Of a stretch of DNA of 64,000 nucleotides, positions 22,944 through 31,944 are shown piece by piece (positions within the stretch are counted from its first letter, which is position 1; every line of letters begins with the position of its first letter). Both the position numbers and the translations under genes were made by a program. Source of the DNA: G965216695 sp965216695 (GTDB lineage: Bacteria > Pseudomonadota > Gammaproteobacteria > Pseudomonadales > Azotimanducaceae); NCBI GenBank assembly GCA_965216695.1, contig OZ244212.1, positions 682,001-746,000 on the forward strand, in the 5' to 3' direction. The notes below the pieces were generated by a model. It did not search any database and was not told where the DNA came from. It worked only from the letters and a program-made list of their open reading frames with translations.

Positions 22944-22988
22944 GGTGCTCCCCAGTGAAATTCACATAAGTCAGGAAAGTATAGTAAG

Positions 22989-22998
22989 GTTCTGAACA
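22989..22998. promoter_or_regulatory. GTTCTGAACA operator candidate, VOC/HxlR promoter
   Basis: Palindromic GTTC-T-GAAC just downstream of a TATAGT -10 candidate (22980-22985) and 12 bp before the HxlR start. The same 10 bases occur, inverted, at 24939-24949 before the SDR gene. Confidence 0.45.
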
Positions 22999-23009
22999 GG
23001 TCAATACGC

Positions 23010-23552
23010 ATGAATCCTATTAACCCCGCTCTGTTTCACCGCACCTGGAGTGTGCGGTTGCTCTCCGCGCTTCACCAACAGCGCGGCGCGCGTTTCGTCG
23101 TGTTGCGCTCGAGGCTCCAGATCAGCGCGGAGTCGCTTTCCGATACGCTGAATCAGTTGATCGAAGGTGGATGGGTGGAACGCAACGCGGGATACGGGCA
23201 TCCACTACGTCCCGAATACGTGCTCACCCAGGCGGGCCAGCGGGTAGCACCAGCTTGCGCGCAGTTCGACGAACTCGCCCACACCCACCGGGTCGTCGAT
23301 GTCGCGTACCGCAAATGGAGCGCGCCCTCGCTCGTCGCAATGCACCAGGGAGCTGCGCGGTTCACGGATATTCATCATTGTCTCGGAAACGTAACGCCGC
23401 GCGCGCTAACAGACGGCCTGCGCAGACTGCGCGTCGCGGAACTCATCGAGCGCAGAGATGCGGGGTCGACTACCACCCGCAACTATCAATTGACCCGTTC
23501 CGGCAATGCAGTTGCCAACGCGGCCCGACCGCTCGTCGCAGTGGAAACGTAA
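23010..23552 (+). CDS. HxlR-type regulator with two winged-helix domains
   Basis: 180 aa. Two tandem winged-helix units: residues about 8-85 (FHRTWSVRLLSALHQQRGAR, then SLSDTLNQLIEGGWVERN) and about 98-175 (YRKWSAPSLVAMHQG, then TPRALTDGLRRLRVAELIER). The pattern is that of HxlR/MarR-like repressors, normally one domain per chain acting as a dimer; here the two domains are fused in one chain. It lacks the conserved HxlR Cys. Divergent from the VOC gene. The palindrome before its start suggests autoregulation. Confidence 0.75.
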   Translation: MNPINPALFHRTWSVRLLSALHQQRGARFVVLRSRLQISAESLSDTLNQLIEGGWVERNAGYGHPLRPEYVLTQAGQRVAPACAQFDELAHTHRVVDVAYRKWSAPSLVAMHQGAARFTDIHHCLGNVTPRALTDGLRRLRVAELIERRDAGSTTTRNYQLTRSGNAVANAARPLVAVET

Positions 23553-23638
23553 CCTCTGCAGTCTCCGACTCCGCACCACTGTCGGTTTCTCGCGCATCCG
23601 CTCGTCTAGTCAGTGAACCAAGACCAACGGAGAAGCCC

Positions 23639-24109
23639 ATGTATACGAAATCGCGCGCGTTCGCGGCGTTGCCCGTTGCGCTGTTGATGATGTGCGGAGG
23701 ATGCGAGATGGAGAGTGACATGAAATTGCAGTCAATGAACACAAACGAACGCGGCGTGGCCGTCGGTGGTTACGACGTCGTGAGCTACTTCAACGGGAAC
23801 GCGGAACCCGGAAGCACAGAACACACGCACGTTTGGCGAGGTGCAAAGTTTCTGTTCGCCACCCCCGAACATCAAGCTGCATTCGCGGACGCACCCGAGC
23901 GCTATGCCCCGCAGTATGGCGGTTATTGCTCGTTCGGCATGGGATTCGGAACGCTCGCCGCGGCCGATCCTGAAGCGTTCGACGTGCAGGACGGTCGCCT
24001 GTATCTGAACGCGTCGCCAATGGTGCGCCGTTTCTGGCGCTGGTTTGGCAACCCGGAAAAATCGAACGCAAAGTGGCGTGCTCTAAAGGCAGAAGCCGGC
24101 CTCCCGTAA
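23639..24109 (+). CDS. YHS-domain lipoprotein
   Basis: 156 aa from the ATG at 23639. A lipoprotein-type signal (LPVALLMMCGGC, Cys near residue 21), then a YHS domain: VGGYDVVSYFNG, GAKFLFATPEHQAAFA, YAPQYGGYCSFGMGFG. The YHS fold in periplasmic or secreted proteins is linked to metal handling (Cu/Fe), but no function is assigned here. The frame upstream of this ATG is noise. It lies between the regulator and the GST gene in the same direction. Confidence 0.8.
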   Translation: MYTKSRAFAALPVALLMMCGGCEMESDMKLQSMNTNERGVAVGGYDVVSYFNGNAEPGSTEHTHVWRGAKFLFATPEHQAAFADAPERYAPQYGGYCSFGMGFGTLAAADPEAFDVQDGRLYLNASPMVRRFWRWFGNPEKSNAKWRALKAEAGLP

Positions 24110-24207
24110 CTGAGCTTGTCCAACGCAACGCGCGAATTCGCAAAAGCTACGTCGAATTCCGCGACGCGAGACCGTCTTCTCTATACACATCACACAAAGG
24201 AATCGAC

Positions 24208-24837
24208 ATGCAGATTCACGGTTATCCTACCCCACGAAACGTCTGCGTCTGGGCACTGATCGATCATCTGGGTCTCGACGTGGAAAAGGTATCCGTCGAC
24301 CTGGTCAAGGGTGAACAACGCGCACCCGCCTATCTCGCAATGAATCCCAACGGGTTGACGCCAACACTCGTCGACGGCGACTTCATACTGTGGGAACACG
24401 CCGCCATACTTCAATATCTTACCGAGTCGGCACGCTCGCCACTCGCACCGAACTCCGCAAAAGGGCGTGCCGACGCGACCCGCTGGGTCTCATGGACCCA
24501 GATGCACTGGGTGCCGGGTACTGACGTACTCGGATTCGAACACCTTGCGAAGCCTGCGATGGGATTAGGGGAACCCGATGCAGACGAAGTGGAACGCGGC
24601 CGTACCATGCTCGCAGAGCGTGTGCACGTAATCGATTCGCACCTAGATCGCAACGCGTATCTACTGGGTAACGACCTGTCGTACGTTGACTTCTTCTTCG
24701 CCGGCAGCATTGCACACTGGCGGGCCTGCAATATGCCGCTTGAGTCAGCACGAGGCGTCCTTCGCTGGTTCGAACAGATGGAATCCATCCCGGCCTGGGA
24801 GCGGCAATTCAAACAGCCGAATCCGATCACCGGGTGA
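24208..24837 (+). CDS. glutathione S-transferase family protein
   Basis: 209 aa from the ATG at 24208. An N-terminal thioredoxin-fold domain (MQIHGYPTPRNVCVWALIDH) with the cis-Pro and SNAIL-like region LTPTLVDGDFILWEHAAILQ, then an all-helical C-terminal domain (about 90-209) with LLGNDLSYVDFFFAG. The length is standard. It catalyses glutathione conjugation or isomerisation; substrate unknown. Clustered with YHS, SDR and thiolase genes, which suggests a detoxification or catabolic context. Confidence 0.88.
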   Translation: MQIHGYPTPRNVCVWALIDHLGLDVEKVSVDLVKGEQRAPAYLAMNPNGLTPTLVDGDFILWEHAAILQYLTESARSPLAPNSAKGRADATRWVSWTQMHWVPGTDVLGFEHLAKPAMGLGEPDADEVERGRTMLAERVHVIDSHLDRNAYLLGNDLSYVDFFFAGSIAHWRACNMPLESARGVLRWFEQMESIPAWERQFKQPNPITG

Positions 24838-24938
24838 TGGACCTTCGAGTGTCCTGATGCCGTCTGCGCCGGTGCTGGAACGTTGCGGCGCAGCGGCCCC
24901 GGCACCGCCAGACTACTCACCCGTCGCGCGCTCTGTTA

Positions 24939-24949
24939 TGTTCAGAACA
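24939..24949. promoter_or_regulatory. TGTTCAGAACA operator candidate upstream of SDR gene
   Basis: A perfect 11-bp palindrome overlapping a TGTTAT -10-like sequence, 25 bp before the SDR start. It contains the same GTTCTGAACA as the HxlR/VOC promoter, read on the other strand. Confidence 0.45.
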
Positions 24950-24973
24950 ACATTCATGCGATAGGGAGTCGGG

Positions 24974-25807
24974 GTGAGCGGCGATAAGAAACTCGAAGGG
25001 AAAGTGGCCGTTGTTACGGGCGCGAGCCGGGGTATCGGCAAAGGGATCGCGCTAGCTCTGGGCCAACAAGGCTGCAAGGTGTTCGTCACGGGACGCACCA
25101 CGGGACCGGGCGAGCGCACGATCGACACCGCTGCACAGCAGATCACCGACGCGGGTGGTGAGGGGATAGCGATTCAATGCGACCATGCAGACGACGAACA
25201 GATTGCAGAACTCTTCGAAAAAGTCGCTGAACAAACCGATCACATCGACTTCCTGATCAACAACGTCTACAAGATTCCCAGTCCGCCTGCGTGGGGCGGC
25301 GGCTTTTGGGACCACCCCATTCAGGTCTGGGACGACCAGGTGGGCATCGGGCTGCGCGCGCATTACGTCGCGAGTTGGCACGCCGCGAAGCTGATTTTCG
25401 CAGCGCCCCCGGGGGCCGCGATCATCAACGTGTCGTCGCCCGGCGGCCAGAGCTACCATTTTTCATGTTCCTACGGAGCAGGTAAGGCGGGTCTCGATCG
25501 ATTGACCGCCGACATGGCCATCGAACTCGAACCAAAGGGCGTTGCGGCTTGCGCACTGTACCCGGGGTCTGTGGCCACCGAGTTCATACAGGACGCGGCC
25601 AAAACGCAGGACATCGATCTCTCTGCTGCCCAAAGCACTGATTTCGTCGGCCGATCCGCCGTCGCACTGCTGTTGGCGCCCGATCTGATGAGCCGCTCCG
25701 GGAGCATTCAGTGGGTGGAGGATCTCGCGGAGGAGTTCGATATCTATGAAGCCGACGGCAGCCGTGCGCCGCGGTACGCGCAACGGCAGGGTTCTCGACC
25801 GGGCTGA
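24974..25807 (+). CDS. short-chain dehydrogenase/reductase (DHRS1-like)
   Basis: 277 aa, GTG start with GGAG upstream. Rossmann motif TGASRGIGKG (about 14-23), NN in FLINNVYK, catalytic Ser in INVSSPGG, and Tyr-x-x-x-Lys in CSYGAGKAGLDR. The TGR after the second strand and the C-terminal extension resemble DHRS1-type SDRs. It oxidises or reduces an alcohol/ketone with NAD(P); substrate unknown. It may be controlled by the nearby HxlR regulator through the shared palindrome. Confidence 0.88.
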   Translation: MSGDKKLEGKVAVVTGASRGIGKGIALALGQQGCKVFVTGRTTGPGERTIDTAAQQITDAGGEGIAIQCDHADDEQIAELFEKVAEQTDHIDFLINNVYKIPSPPAWGGGFWDHPIQVWDDQVGIGLRAHYVASWHAAKLIFAAPPGAAIINVSSPGGQSYHFSCSYGAGKAGLDRLTADMAIELEPKGVAACALYPGSVATEFIQDAAKTQDIDLSAAQSTDFVGRSAVALLLAPDLMSRSGSIQWVEDLAEEFDIYEADGSRAPRYAQRQGSRPG

Positions 25808-25950
25808 TTAGCGCCCCAAACTTTCAGAACTCGGATTCTGTATCTACAAGTGCGCGTGGGATATCACGCGCCATCCGCAACAATCCGTTCTAAGCACTCC
25901 CCGGCGTCAAATTCAGTATCATGGCGTTTTTCCGTTCGGGGGACCGGGCT

Positions 25951-27408
25951 ATGGCAGCCACACCTGTCTTAGTGGGCATCAGCTGGATCAACCAGCGCGT
26001 CAGCGACGTTGCGGAGGCCAAAGAGCCGATCGAGCTCATGATCGATGCGGTGCGCGCCGCCGCGGCAGATACCGAATGCAGCGGCGTCCTGGACAGCGCA
26101 TCGAGCGTACGGGTGGTCCGCGGTATCTGGCCCTACCAGAATCCCGCCCGCGCGGTTGCTGAGGCGGTCGGCGTCCCGAACGCGCAAACCGCTCTAACGC
26201 CCTACGGCGGCAACTTCGTACAGTCGACCGTGAATCAATCGGCGCTCGACATCCAATCCGGCGCGCACGATCTGCTCGTGATTACCGGCGCAGAGTGCGG
26301 CAATACTCAGGCGAAAGCCGCGAAGGCCGGAGTGGAACTCGATTGGCGGGAAATCTCCGGTACACCGGATCTTCTGATTGGCCAAGACAAAGAAATGCGC
26401 CACGACGCCGAGAAAGCTCTGCGAATCGGCCGGCCCATTCAGATCTACCCGATATTCGAGAACGCGCTCCGGCACCACCTCGACGAATCGATACCTGACC
26501 ATCTGAAGCGCATCTCCGGACTGTGGGCGGGTTTCAGTGCCGTGGCTGCAGACAATCCGCATGCGTGGCTGCGCGACGCAAAGACGGCCGAGGAAATCCG
26601 AACGCCGGGACCCTCCAATCGACCGATCTCGTTTCCCTACCCCAAATTGATGAACTCGAACAACAACGTCGATCAGGCCGCCGCGCTCATTCTCTGTTCC
26701 ACGGACAAGGCACGCGCGCTTGGAATTCCCGAGAACAAGTGGGTATACCCATGGTCGGGGACCGACGCGCACGACCACATGTACGTTTCCAACCGCGACA
26801 ATCTGTTTTCCTCGCCCGCAATCCGTATCGCCGGTAATCGGGCGCTGGAATTGGCCGGCGTCGATGTTTCGGACATCGACATGGTGGACGTCTACAGCTG
26901 TTTCCCCGTTGCCGTACAGGTTGCCGCTCGCGAACTCGGGCTGGACACGTCCAAACCCCTGACCGTAACCGGCGGCCTCACGTTTTCGGGCGGACCGCTC
27001 AACAACTACGTAATGCACTCGATTGTACGAATGGTGGAGCTACTGCGGACCGCACCAACAAAACGGGGTCTCATTACCGCCAACGGTGGTTATCTGACAA
27101 AACACGCATTCGGCGTCTACTCCGCAGCAGAACCCGCACATCCGTTCCGCCACGAGGACCTGCAGGCGCAAGTGGACGCATTGCCGTCTACCGAGGTTGC
27201 GATGAGTTACACGGGTCAGGCGACGGTGGAGGGCTACTCCGTGATGTACGGCGGGGAAGAGCCGAGCGTCGCGCACGTAGTCTGTCGTACGCCCGGTGGC
27301 GAACGAACCTGGGCCAATTGCGGCGACAAGGACACGCTCGAAGCAATGACACACCAGGAGTTCTGCGGCCGCCCGGTACAACTCGCGGACAATGTCGCCA
27401 CCTTCTGA
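25951..27408 (+). CDS. thiolase-superfamily acetyl-CoA acetyltransferase (SCP2-type)
   Basis: 485 aa from the ATG at 25951, chosen over the in-frame ATG 30 bp upstream because the family starts with TPVLVGISWINQR. N-terminal thiolase fold with AECGNTQ (the Cys is a candidate nucleophile), then VDVYSCFPVAVQVAARELG and GGLTFSGGPLNNYVMHSI, the C-terminal thiolase motifs of the SCP2-like, 480-500 residue class. The C-terminal extension (about 420-485) is a small beta domain. Likely acyl-CoA thiolysis or condensation of an unusual substrate. It overlaps the RDD gene by 17 bp. Confidence 0.8.
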   Translation: MAATPVLVGISWINQRVSDVAEAKEPIELMIDAVRAAAADTECSGVLDSASSVRVVRGIWPYQNPARAVAEAVGVPNAQTALTPYGGNFVQSTVNQSALDIQSGAHDLLVITGAECGNTQAKAAKAGVELDWREISGTPDLLIGQDKEMRHDAEKALRIGRPIQIYPIFENALRHHLDESIPDHLKRISGLWAGFSAVAADNPHAWLRDAKTAEEIRTPGPSNRPISFPYPKLMNSNNNVDQAAALILCSTDKARALGIPENKWVYPWSGTDAHDHMYVSNRDNLFSSPAIRIAGNRALELAGVDVSDIDMVDVYSCFPVAVQVAARELGLDTSKPLTVTGGLTFSGGPLNNYVMHSIVRMVELLRTAPTKRGLITANGGYLTKHAFGVYSAAEPAHPFRHEDLQAQVDALPSTEVAMSYTGQATVEGYSVMYGGEEPSVAHVVCRTPGGERTWANCGDKDTLEAMTHQEFCGRPVQLADNVATF

Positions 27409-27835
27409 CGCGGAAAGCTATCCCACCGCCGGCCTGTTACGGCGCGTCGGCGCGATGATCTACGACGGCATGCTCGTACTCGCCCTCTGGATGACGACGC
27501 TGTTCGTGGTTGTAGGTCTCAATCGTGGCGAGTACGTGTTCGGCGCACTCGTTCAAAGCCTGCTGTTCCTGGAGCTGTTCGCGTTTTTCGCGCTGTCCTG
27601 GGTTGCCAAAGGCCACACGCTCGGCATGATGGCCTGGCGCTTGCGGGTCGAAACTCAACGCGGCGAGCCGCTGACACTCAATCAGGCGACGCTGCGATTC
27701 ATAGGCGCAATGCTTGCGTTCGCAAGCGTCGGTGTCGGCTATCTGTGGTGCCTGTTCGATACCAACGGCAGAACCTGGCCTGACCTGCTGTCGCGCAGCC
27801 GTTTGGTGGTGGTGCCCCGAGCCGCATTCGCCTGA
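27392..27835 (+). CDS. RDD family membrane protein
   Basis: 147 aa. The RDD signature is present as LLRRVGAMIYDGML (Arg, Asp), with three hydrophobic helices at about 24-44, 50-70 and 105-125. The conserved KGHTLGMMAWRLRVE loop and ...NGRTWPDLLSRSRLV tail are typical. Function of the family is mostly unknown, possibly transport. It overlaps the thiolase 3' end and converges on lptG with a gap of 4 bp. Confidence 0.88.
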   Translation: MSPPSDAESYPTAGLLRRVGAMIYDGMLVLALWMTTLFVVVGLNRGEYVFGALVQSLLFLELFAFFALSWVAKGHTLGMMAWRLRVETQRGEPLTLNQATLRFIGAMLAFASVGVGYLWCLFDTNGRTWPDLLSRSRLVVVPRAAFA

Positions 27836-27839
27836 CACC

Positions 27840-28904
27840 TTACGCAACTCGGCGTATGAGCCACGCGCCAGCAATCCAGCAGAGGAAGATCGGCACCAGA
27901 GTTGCCAACAGCGGCGGTACGTCGTACACGAGACAAAGCGGTGCGAAGAAATCCTGCAGGTACTTGAAACCCAGCCCGGCAAATATTCCGACGCTGAGTC
28001 GAGCACCGAGGCTCGTCTCTCGCAACGGCCCGAGAACAAACGCGAGGGCAAGCAGACTCAGGCCGAGCACCGCCAGAGGCTGCGTCACCTTAGTCCAGAA
28101 TGCCAGCGCATACTCTCTGGCTTGCAACCCGCGCCGGTCCACGAAGCGCATCTGCTGGAGCAGCGCTGAGATAGAGAGTTTTCTCGGTTCCACGAGCGCC
28201 GCCATGTTGAGCTGGGAGGGGTTAACCGCATCCGTCCAGTTCGCGGTCTCACGCGTGGTAGCACGTACGCGCTCGGAATCGAAATGCGACTCGCGCACCG
28301 ACTTCATCTCCCACGTGTCCGTCTGACGATTGAACTCGGCCGCCTGCGCCTGCCGGGCGAGCTTCAGCCTGCCGTCCTGCGCAAGCTGAAACTGACTGAC
28401 CCCTATGAGGCCCCCGTCTGCCTTCAAGCCGTCCACGTGCATGAACGTCTGCTCATGGCGATACCAGTAACCGGCCGGTGCAGGGGCATCCGGCGCTCGC
28501 TGCGCGGTTTCCAGTTTTACGAGTTCGGCGCGCCTTTCGCCCGCTGGCGCCAGGTACTCTCCCAGCAGAACGCCGATGCCGATCAATACCACGCCTGGCA
28601 GCGCCACGCTTACAAATAGCCGTTCAACACTCATGCCGGCTGCACGGACAGCCACAAGTTCCGAATGCCCTGCGAGCGCACCGAGGCTCATCAACGTGCC
28701 CAGAAACACTGCGAAGGGCAGAACCTCGTATGCGCGCCTCGGTAGTGTCAATGCAACACCACGCAACGCCTCCATCAGCAATGTATCCGCATCCGACATC
28801 GCTTCGGCCAACGCGAAGAGGCTCACCAGCCCGAGCAGCGCTACCAGCACGATCACACCCCCAGATAGCACCAAGCGCGTGATGTAGAGGTCGATGGTCA
28901 GCAC
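27840..28904 (-). CDS. lptG: LPS export ABC transporter permease LptG
   Basis: 354 aa, GTG start one base after the lptF stop. N-terminal helices (LDLYITRLV-like start), two TM helices before and after a large periplasmic beta-jellyroll (about 130-260), and C-terminal TM helices: six TM in all. With LptF and LptB2 it extracts LPS from the inner membrane and hands it to LptC/A. The order lptF-lptG divergent from pepA is conserved in gammaproteobacteria. Confidence 0.95.
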   Translation of the reverse strand: MLTIDLYITRLVLSGGVIVLVALLGLVSLFALAEAMSDADTLLMEALRGVALTLPRRAYEVLPFAVFLGTLMSLGALAGHSELVAVRAAGMSVERLFVSVALPGVVLIGIGVLLGEYLAPAGERRAELVKLETAQRAPDAPAPAGYWYRHEQTFMHVDGLKADGGLIGVSQFQLAQDGRLKLARQAQAAEFNRQTDTWEMKSVRESHFDSERVRATTRETANWTDAVNPSQLNMAALVEPRKLSISALLQQMRFVDRRGLQAREYALAFWTKVTQPLAVLGLSLLALAFVLGPLRETSLGARLSVGIFAGLGFKYLQDFFAPLCLVYDVPPLLATLVPIFLCWIAGAWLIRRVA

Positions 28905-28905
28905 G

Positions 28906-29982
28906 TCACACCGTCACCGGCCGGTCGAAGCGGACCAGCGCCCGAACGGCGAGGAACGCAAAGAAACCATGAATCGGCCACAAGCCGACGGCGCCAGGAA
29001 ACACGCCGTCCGCGAGCGCGTCGCGCCCCACGACGAGAAGAAGGTAGTAGCCCAGAAATACGCCCACAGCCGGAAGGATGCGGGAAAATCGGCCCTGCCG
29101 CGGCGGAACCCTCGACATGCCAGCAGCCAGCACCGCCCCGAGGAGCGTCAACACCACCAGTCCGGCGCGCCAGTGCAACTCCGCACGAGCTTCGTCCGTA
29201 TGCGAGCCAAGCAACTCGCTCGTCGAGCGCGCACGTTCCTCGACCCTGCGCGAGCGCCGCTCGGTCGTTTCTACGCGCTGGCCGAGCGAAGCAAACTCCA
29301 TCACCCGGAACTCCCCCTCTCCTATCCGCCCCTCGTAGCGGCGTCCATTCTCAAAGAGCAGAAAGCGACTCTGGGTGGCGGGGTCGACGTATTGCGTACC
29401 ACTCTCGGCCCACAGCGTCGCCGTCGGCTCGCCGCGGCGGTCGCGCTCAGCCAAGAACACGCCTAGCAAACGTGTCCGGTCGCGTGAGATCCCTTCCGCG
29501 TAGGTCACGCGCCGGCCGCGCTGAAACGACTGGAAACGCCCCGGCACAATGTTCTGAAATTCGCGGCTCGATCGCTGTTCCAGCACAAACTCATCGAGCG
29601 CCGCATGATCGGCGGGCGCTTTCCAGAAAGTCAGGTACGCAACCGCTACCGCAACCGCAATCACGGGAAGCGAAAGCCACCGCAACACGCGCCTCGCATC
29701 CAACCCGGATGCCTGCAGTACCACAAACTCCTGGTCTGCGAACAGACGCCCCAGCGCCAGCAGAACCGCACAGAAGAGCGCGAACGGCAGCAACAGCTCG
29801 AGAAACCCAGCCAACCTCAGGGTCAGGATGCGGAGCAAACTCTCGGCTGCATACTTGCCCACGGCGGCATCTTGGAGGTATCCGATGAACCGGCCGCCGA
29901 CGGCGACCACGAACAACACCACGCCCACCACCAGAAACACCGCGAGCAGCTCGCGAATCAGATAGCGGGCCGCTACCGGCAT
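28906..29982 (-). CDS. lptF: LPS export ABC transporter permease LptF
   Basis: 358 aa. It starts MPVAARYLIRELLAVFLVVG, has six TM helices and a periplasmic jellyroll (about 130-250) with GRFQSFQRGRRVTYAEGI. It pairs with LptG in the LptB2FG complex. Gene start is 56 bp from divergent pepA, so the two share a promoter region. Confidence 0.95.
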   Translation of the reverse strand: MPVAARYLIRELLAVFLVVGVVLFVVAVGGRFIGYLQDAAVGKYAAESLLRILTLRLAGFLELLLPFALFCAVLLALGRLFADQEFVVLQASGLDARRVLRWLSLPVIAVAVAVAYLTFWKAPADHAALDEFVLEQRSSREFQNIVPGRFQSFQRGRRVTYAEGISRDRTRLLGVFLAERDRRGEPTATLWAESGTQYVDPATQSRFLLFENGRRYEGRIGEGEFRVMEFASLGQRVETTERRSRRVEERARSTSELLGSHTDEARAELHWRAGLVVLTLLGAVLAAGMSRVPPRQGRFSRILPAVGVFLGYYLLLVVGRDALADGVFPGAVGLWPIHGFFAFLAVRALVRFDRPVTV

Positions 29983-30038
29983 GGGATCAGCCTGGAAATT
30001 CCACTAGAATCGCGCCACGTTCCAGCCAACGAGACCCC

Positions 30039-31496
30039 ATGAAGTATTCCGTAAAGACCGGCACTCTAAGCGAAATTTCGGTGGATTGCCTCGTCGCGAG
30101 TCTGAACACCGCAAAAGGCGTTGCCGCCGATATCGGCGCATCCGACACGCTACGCGCCGCCAGCACCGATTTCGAAAACAAACCCGGATCTGTTCTCATG
30201 GTGCCGCTGCCGAGCACGCGGTCCCGGCGACCGAGGCGTCTATTGGTCGTCGGCGGCACAGACAAGGCCCTGGCACCTGGGAAATTTCGTGCAGCAATCG
30301 ATGCGGCCGCCGCGGCGCTCACGGCGTCAAAGGCCACAACGGCGCTGTGGACCCTGGGTACGAGTGCGCTGAAGGACTCGGATACACACCAGGCCACCAC
30401 CTGGAGCCTGCTTGCAATCAGCCAAGCTGCGTACCGATTTCAGCACTACAAATCGGAAAAAGGTACGACGCCGACGCTGAAGACCGTGTCCGTTCACGCT
30501 GACGGTCGTACAAGCGCCGCAGCCCGCAGGGCCGTGCGTGAAGGGAACGCTTTGCGCGCCGGTATGGACTGGTGCAAAGACCTCGCAAACCATCCACCGA
30601 ACGTATGCAATCCAACGTACCTGCTTCGCGTTGCGCGAACGCTGGCAAAGCACGAAAAAGTCACGGTCACGGCGCTCGATGAAAAACGCATGGAGTCGCT
30701 GAACATGGGCGCCTTTCTGTCCGTCACACGCGGCACAGCAACACCCGCCAAAATGATCATTATTCGCTACCAAGGCGCGGCGAAGGACGCACAGCCCGTG
30801 GCCCTCGTCGGCAAAGGCATCACCTTCGACACCGGCGGCATCAGCCTGAAGCCGCCTCCGGCAATGGATGAAATGAAATTCGACATGGGCGGCGCCGCGG
30901 CGGTGCTGGGAGCCACCAAGGCCGCGATCGAGGCCAGTTTGAAAATCAACCTGGTTACCATCGTGGCCGCCGCCGAGAACATGCCCGGCAGCCGCGCCTC
31001 GCGTCCCGGAGACATTGTGCAGACTCACGCCGGCAAGTCCGTGGAAATTCTGAACACAGACGCAGAGGGGCGCTTGGTGCTGTGCGACGCATTGAGCTAC
31101 GTGAAGCGTTACAAACCCAAGGCCGTGGTCGACGTCGCAACCCTCACCGGCGCGTGCATCGTTGCACTCGGTTCCCAGGCAAGCGGTCTCTTTACCGCGA
31201 ATGATACATTGGCCAACGACATCCTCGACGCGGGCGAATGGAGCGGAGACCGGGCGTGGCGCATGCCGGTCTGGGACGAATACAAGTCGGCACTGAAGAG
31301 CAACTTTGCCGATATCGCAAACGTCGGGGGGCGCGACGCAGGCGCCGTCACAGCCGCATGTTTCCTCTCCGAGTTCACCGACGGATTGAAATGGGCGCAT
31401 ATGGACGTCGCCGGAACTGCATTCCAGGGAGGGCCCAAAAAAGGTGCGACCGGACGTCCGGTACCCCTACTGTTTCGATACCTTACCGAGCAGTAA
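30039..31496 (+). CDS. pepA: leucyl aminopeptidase PepA (M17)
   Basis: 485 aa. The C-terminal catalytic domain holds GKGITFDTGGISLKPPPAMD (metal-binding Lys and Asp), DMGGAAAVLG, and the M17 signature NTDAEGRLVL. The N-terminal macro-like domain is about 1-160. Cytoplasmic hexameric Zn/Mn aminopeptidase; in E. coli it also binds DNA in Xer recombination. First gene of pepA-holC-unknown-valS, the conserved gammaproteobacterial order. Confidence 0.96.
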   Translation: MKYSVKTGTLSEISVDCLVASLNTAKGVAADIGASDTLRAASTDFENKPGSVLMVPLPSTRSRRPRRLLVVGGTDKALAPGKFRAAIDAAAAALTASKATTALWTLGTSALKDSDTHQATTWSLLAISQAAYRFQHYKSEKGTTPTLKTVSVHADGRTSAAARRAVREGNALRAGMDWCKDLANHPPNVCNPTYLLRVARTLAKHEKVTVTALDEKRMESLNMGAFLSVTRGTATPAKMIIIRYQGAAKDAQPVALVGKGITFDTGGISLKPPPAMDEMKFDMGGAAAVLGATKAAIEASLKINLVTIVAAAENMPGSRASRPGDIVQTHAGKSVEILNTDAEGRLVLCDALSYVKRYKPKAVVDVATLTGACIVALGSQASGLFTANDTLANDILDAGEWSGDRAWRMPVWDEYKSALKSNFADIANVGGRDAGAVTAACFLSEFTDGLKWAHMDVAGTAFQGGPKKGATGRPVPLLFRYLTEQ

Positions 31497-31509
31497 CGCG
31501 CCGGTTGTC

Positions 31510-31944
31510 GTGACGCGAATCGACTTCTATCTGCTGAAAGACGTCGATCTGACGGCTATGCACCGGTTTGCTTGCAGACTGGCAGCAAGGGCGTTAGGGG
31601 CCGGAAATCGGATACATATTCACGCCGACGACGAAAAAGCCGCAGTTGACCTGGACGAGCTACTCTGGTGTTATCCGGAACGGCGGTTCATACCCCATAC
31701 CATGGCCGCCGCGGATTTTCCGGAAAACACCCCAATTTCCATCGGTTGGGAAGAGCCAAACGGACGTGACGACGTACTGATCAACCTGGCTAGCGACATC
31801 CCCGGCTTCTTCGGACGTTTTGAACGTGTCGCCGAGATTGTGGTTGGCGACCGAAAAGCACTGGGGCGCGATCGCTACAAATTCTATCGTGATCGTGGTT
31901 ATCCATTATTCCACCACGACATCGACGAGTGGGAGAGCTCATGA
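31510..31944 (+). CDS. holC: DNA polymerase III chi subunit HolC
   Basis: 144 aa from the GTG at 31510 (VTRIDFYLL); no ATG start fits. Family features: Rossmann-like fold with RLAARALGAGNRIHIHADD, DELLWCYPERRFIPH, NGRDDVLINLASDIPGFFGR. Chi links the clamp loader to SSB through psi (HolD). Its partner HolD is also in this window (55813-56460). Overlaps the next gene by 4 bp (ATGA). Confidence 0.93.
   Translation: MTRIDFYLLKDVDLTAMHRFACRLAARALGAGNRIHIHADDEKAAVDLDELLWCYPERRFIPHTMAAADFPENTPISIGWEEPNGRDDVLINLASDIPGFFGRFERVAEIVVGDRKALGRDRYKFYRDRGYPLFHHDIDEWESS

Noticed and set aside
25857..25868. further GATATCAC site outside the island
   Set aside because: Single imperfect match, no CCATA half and no partner copy; probably chance.
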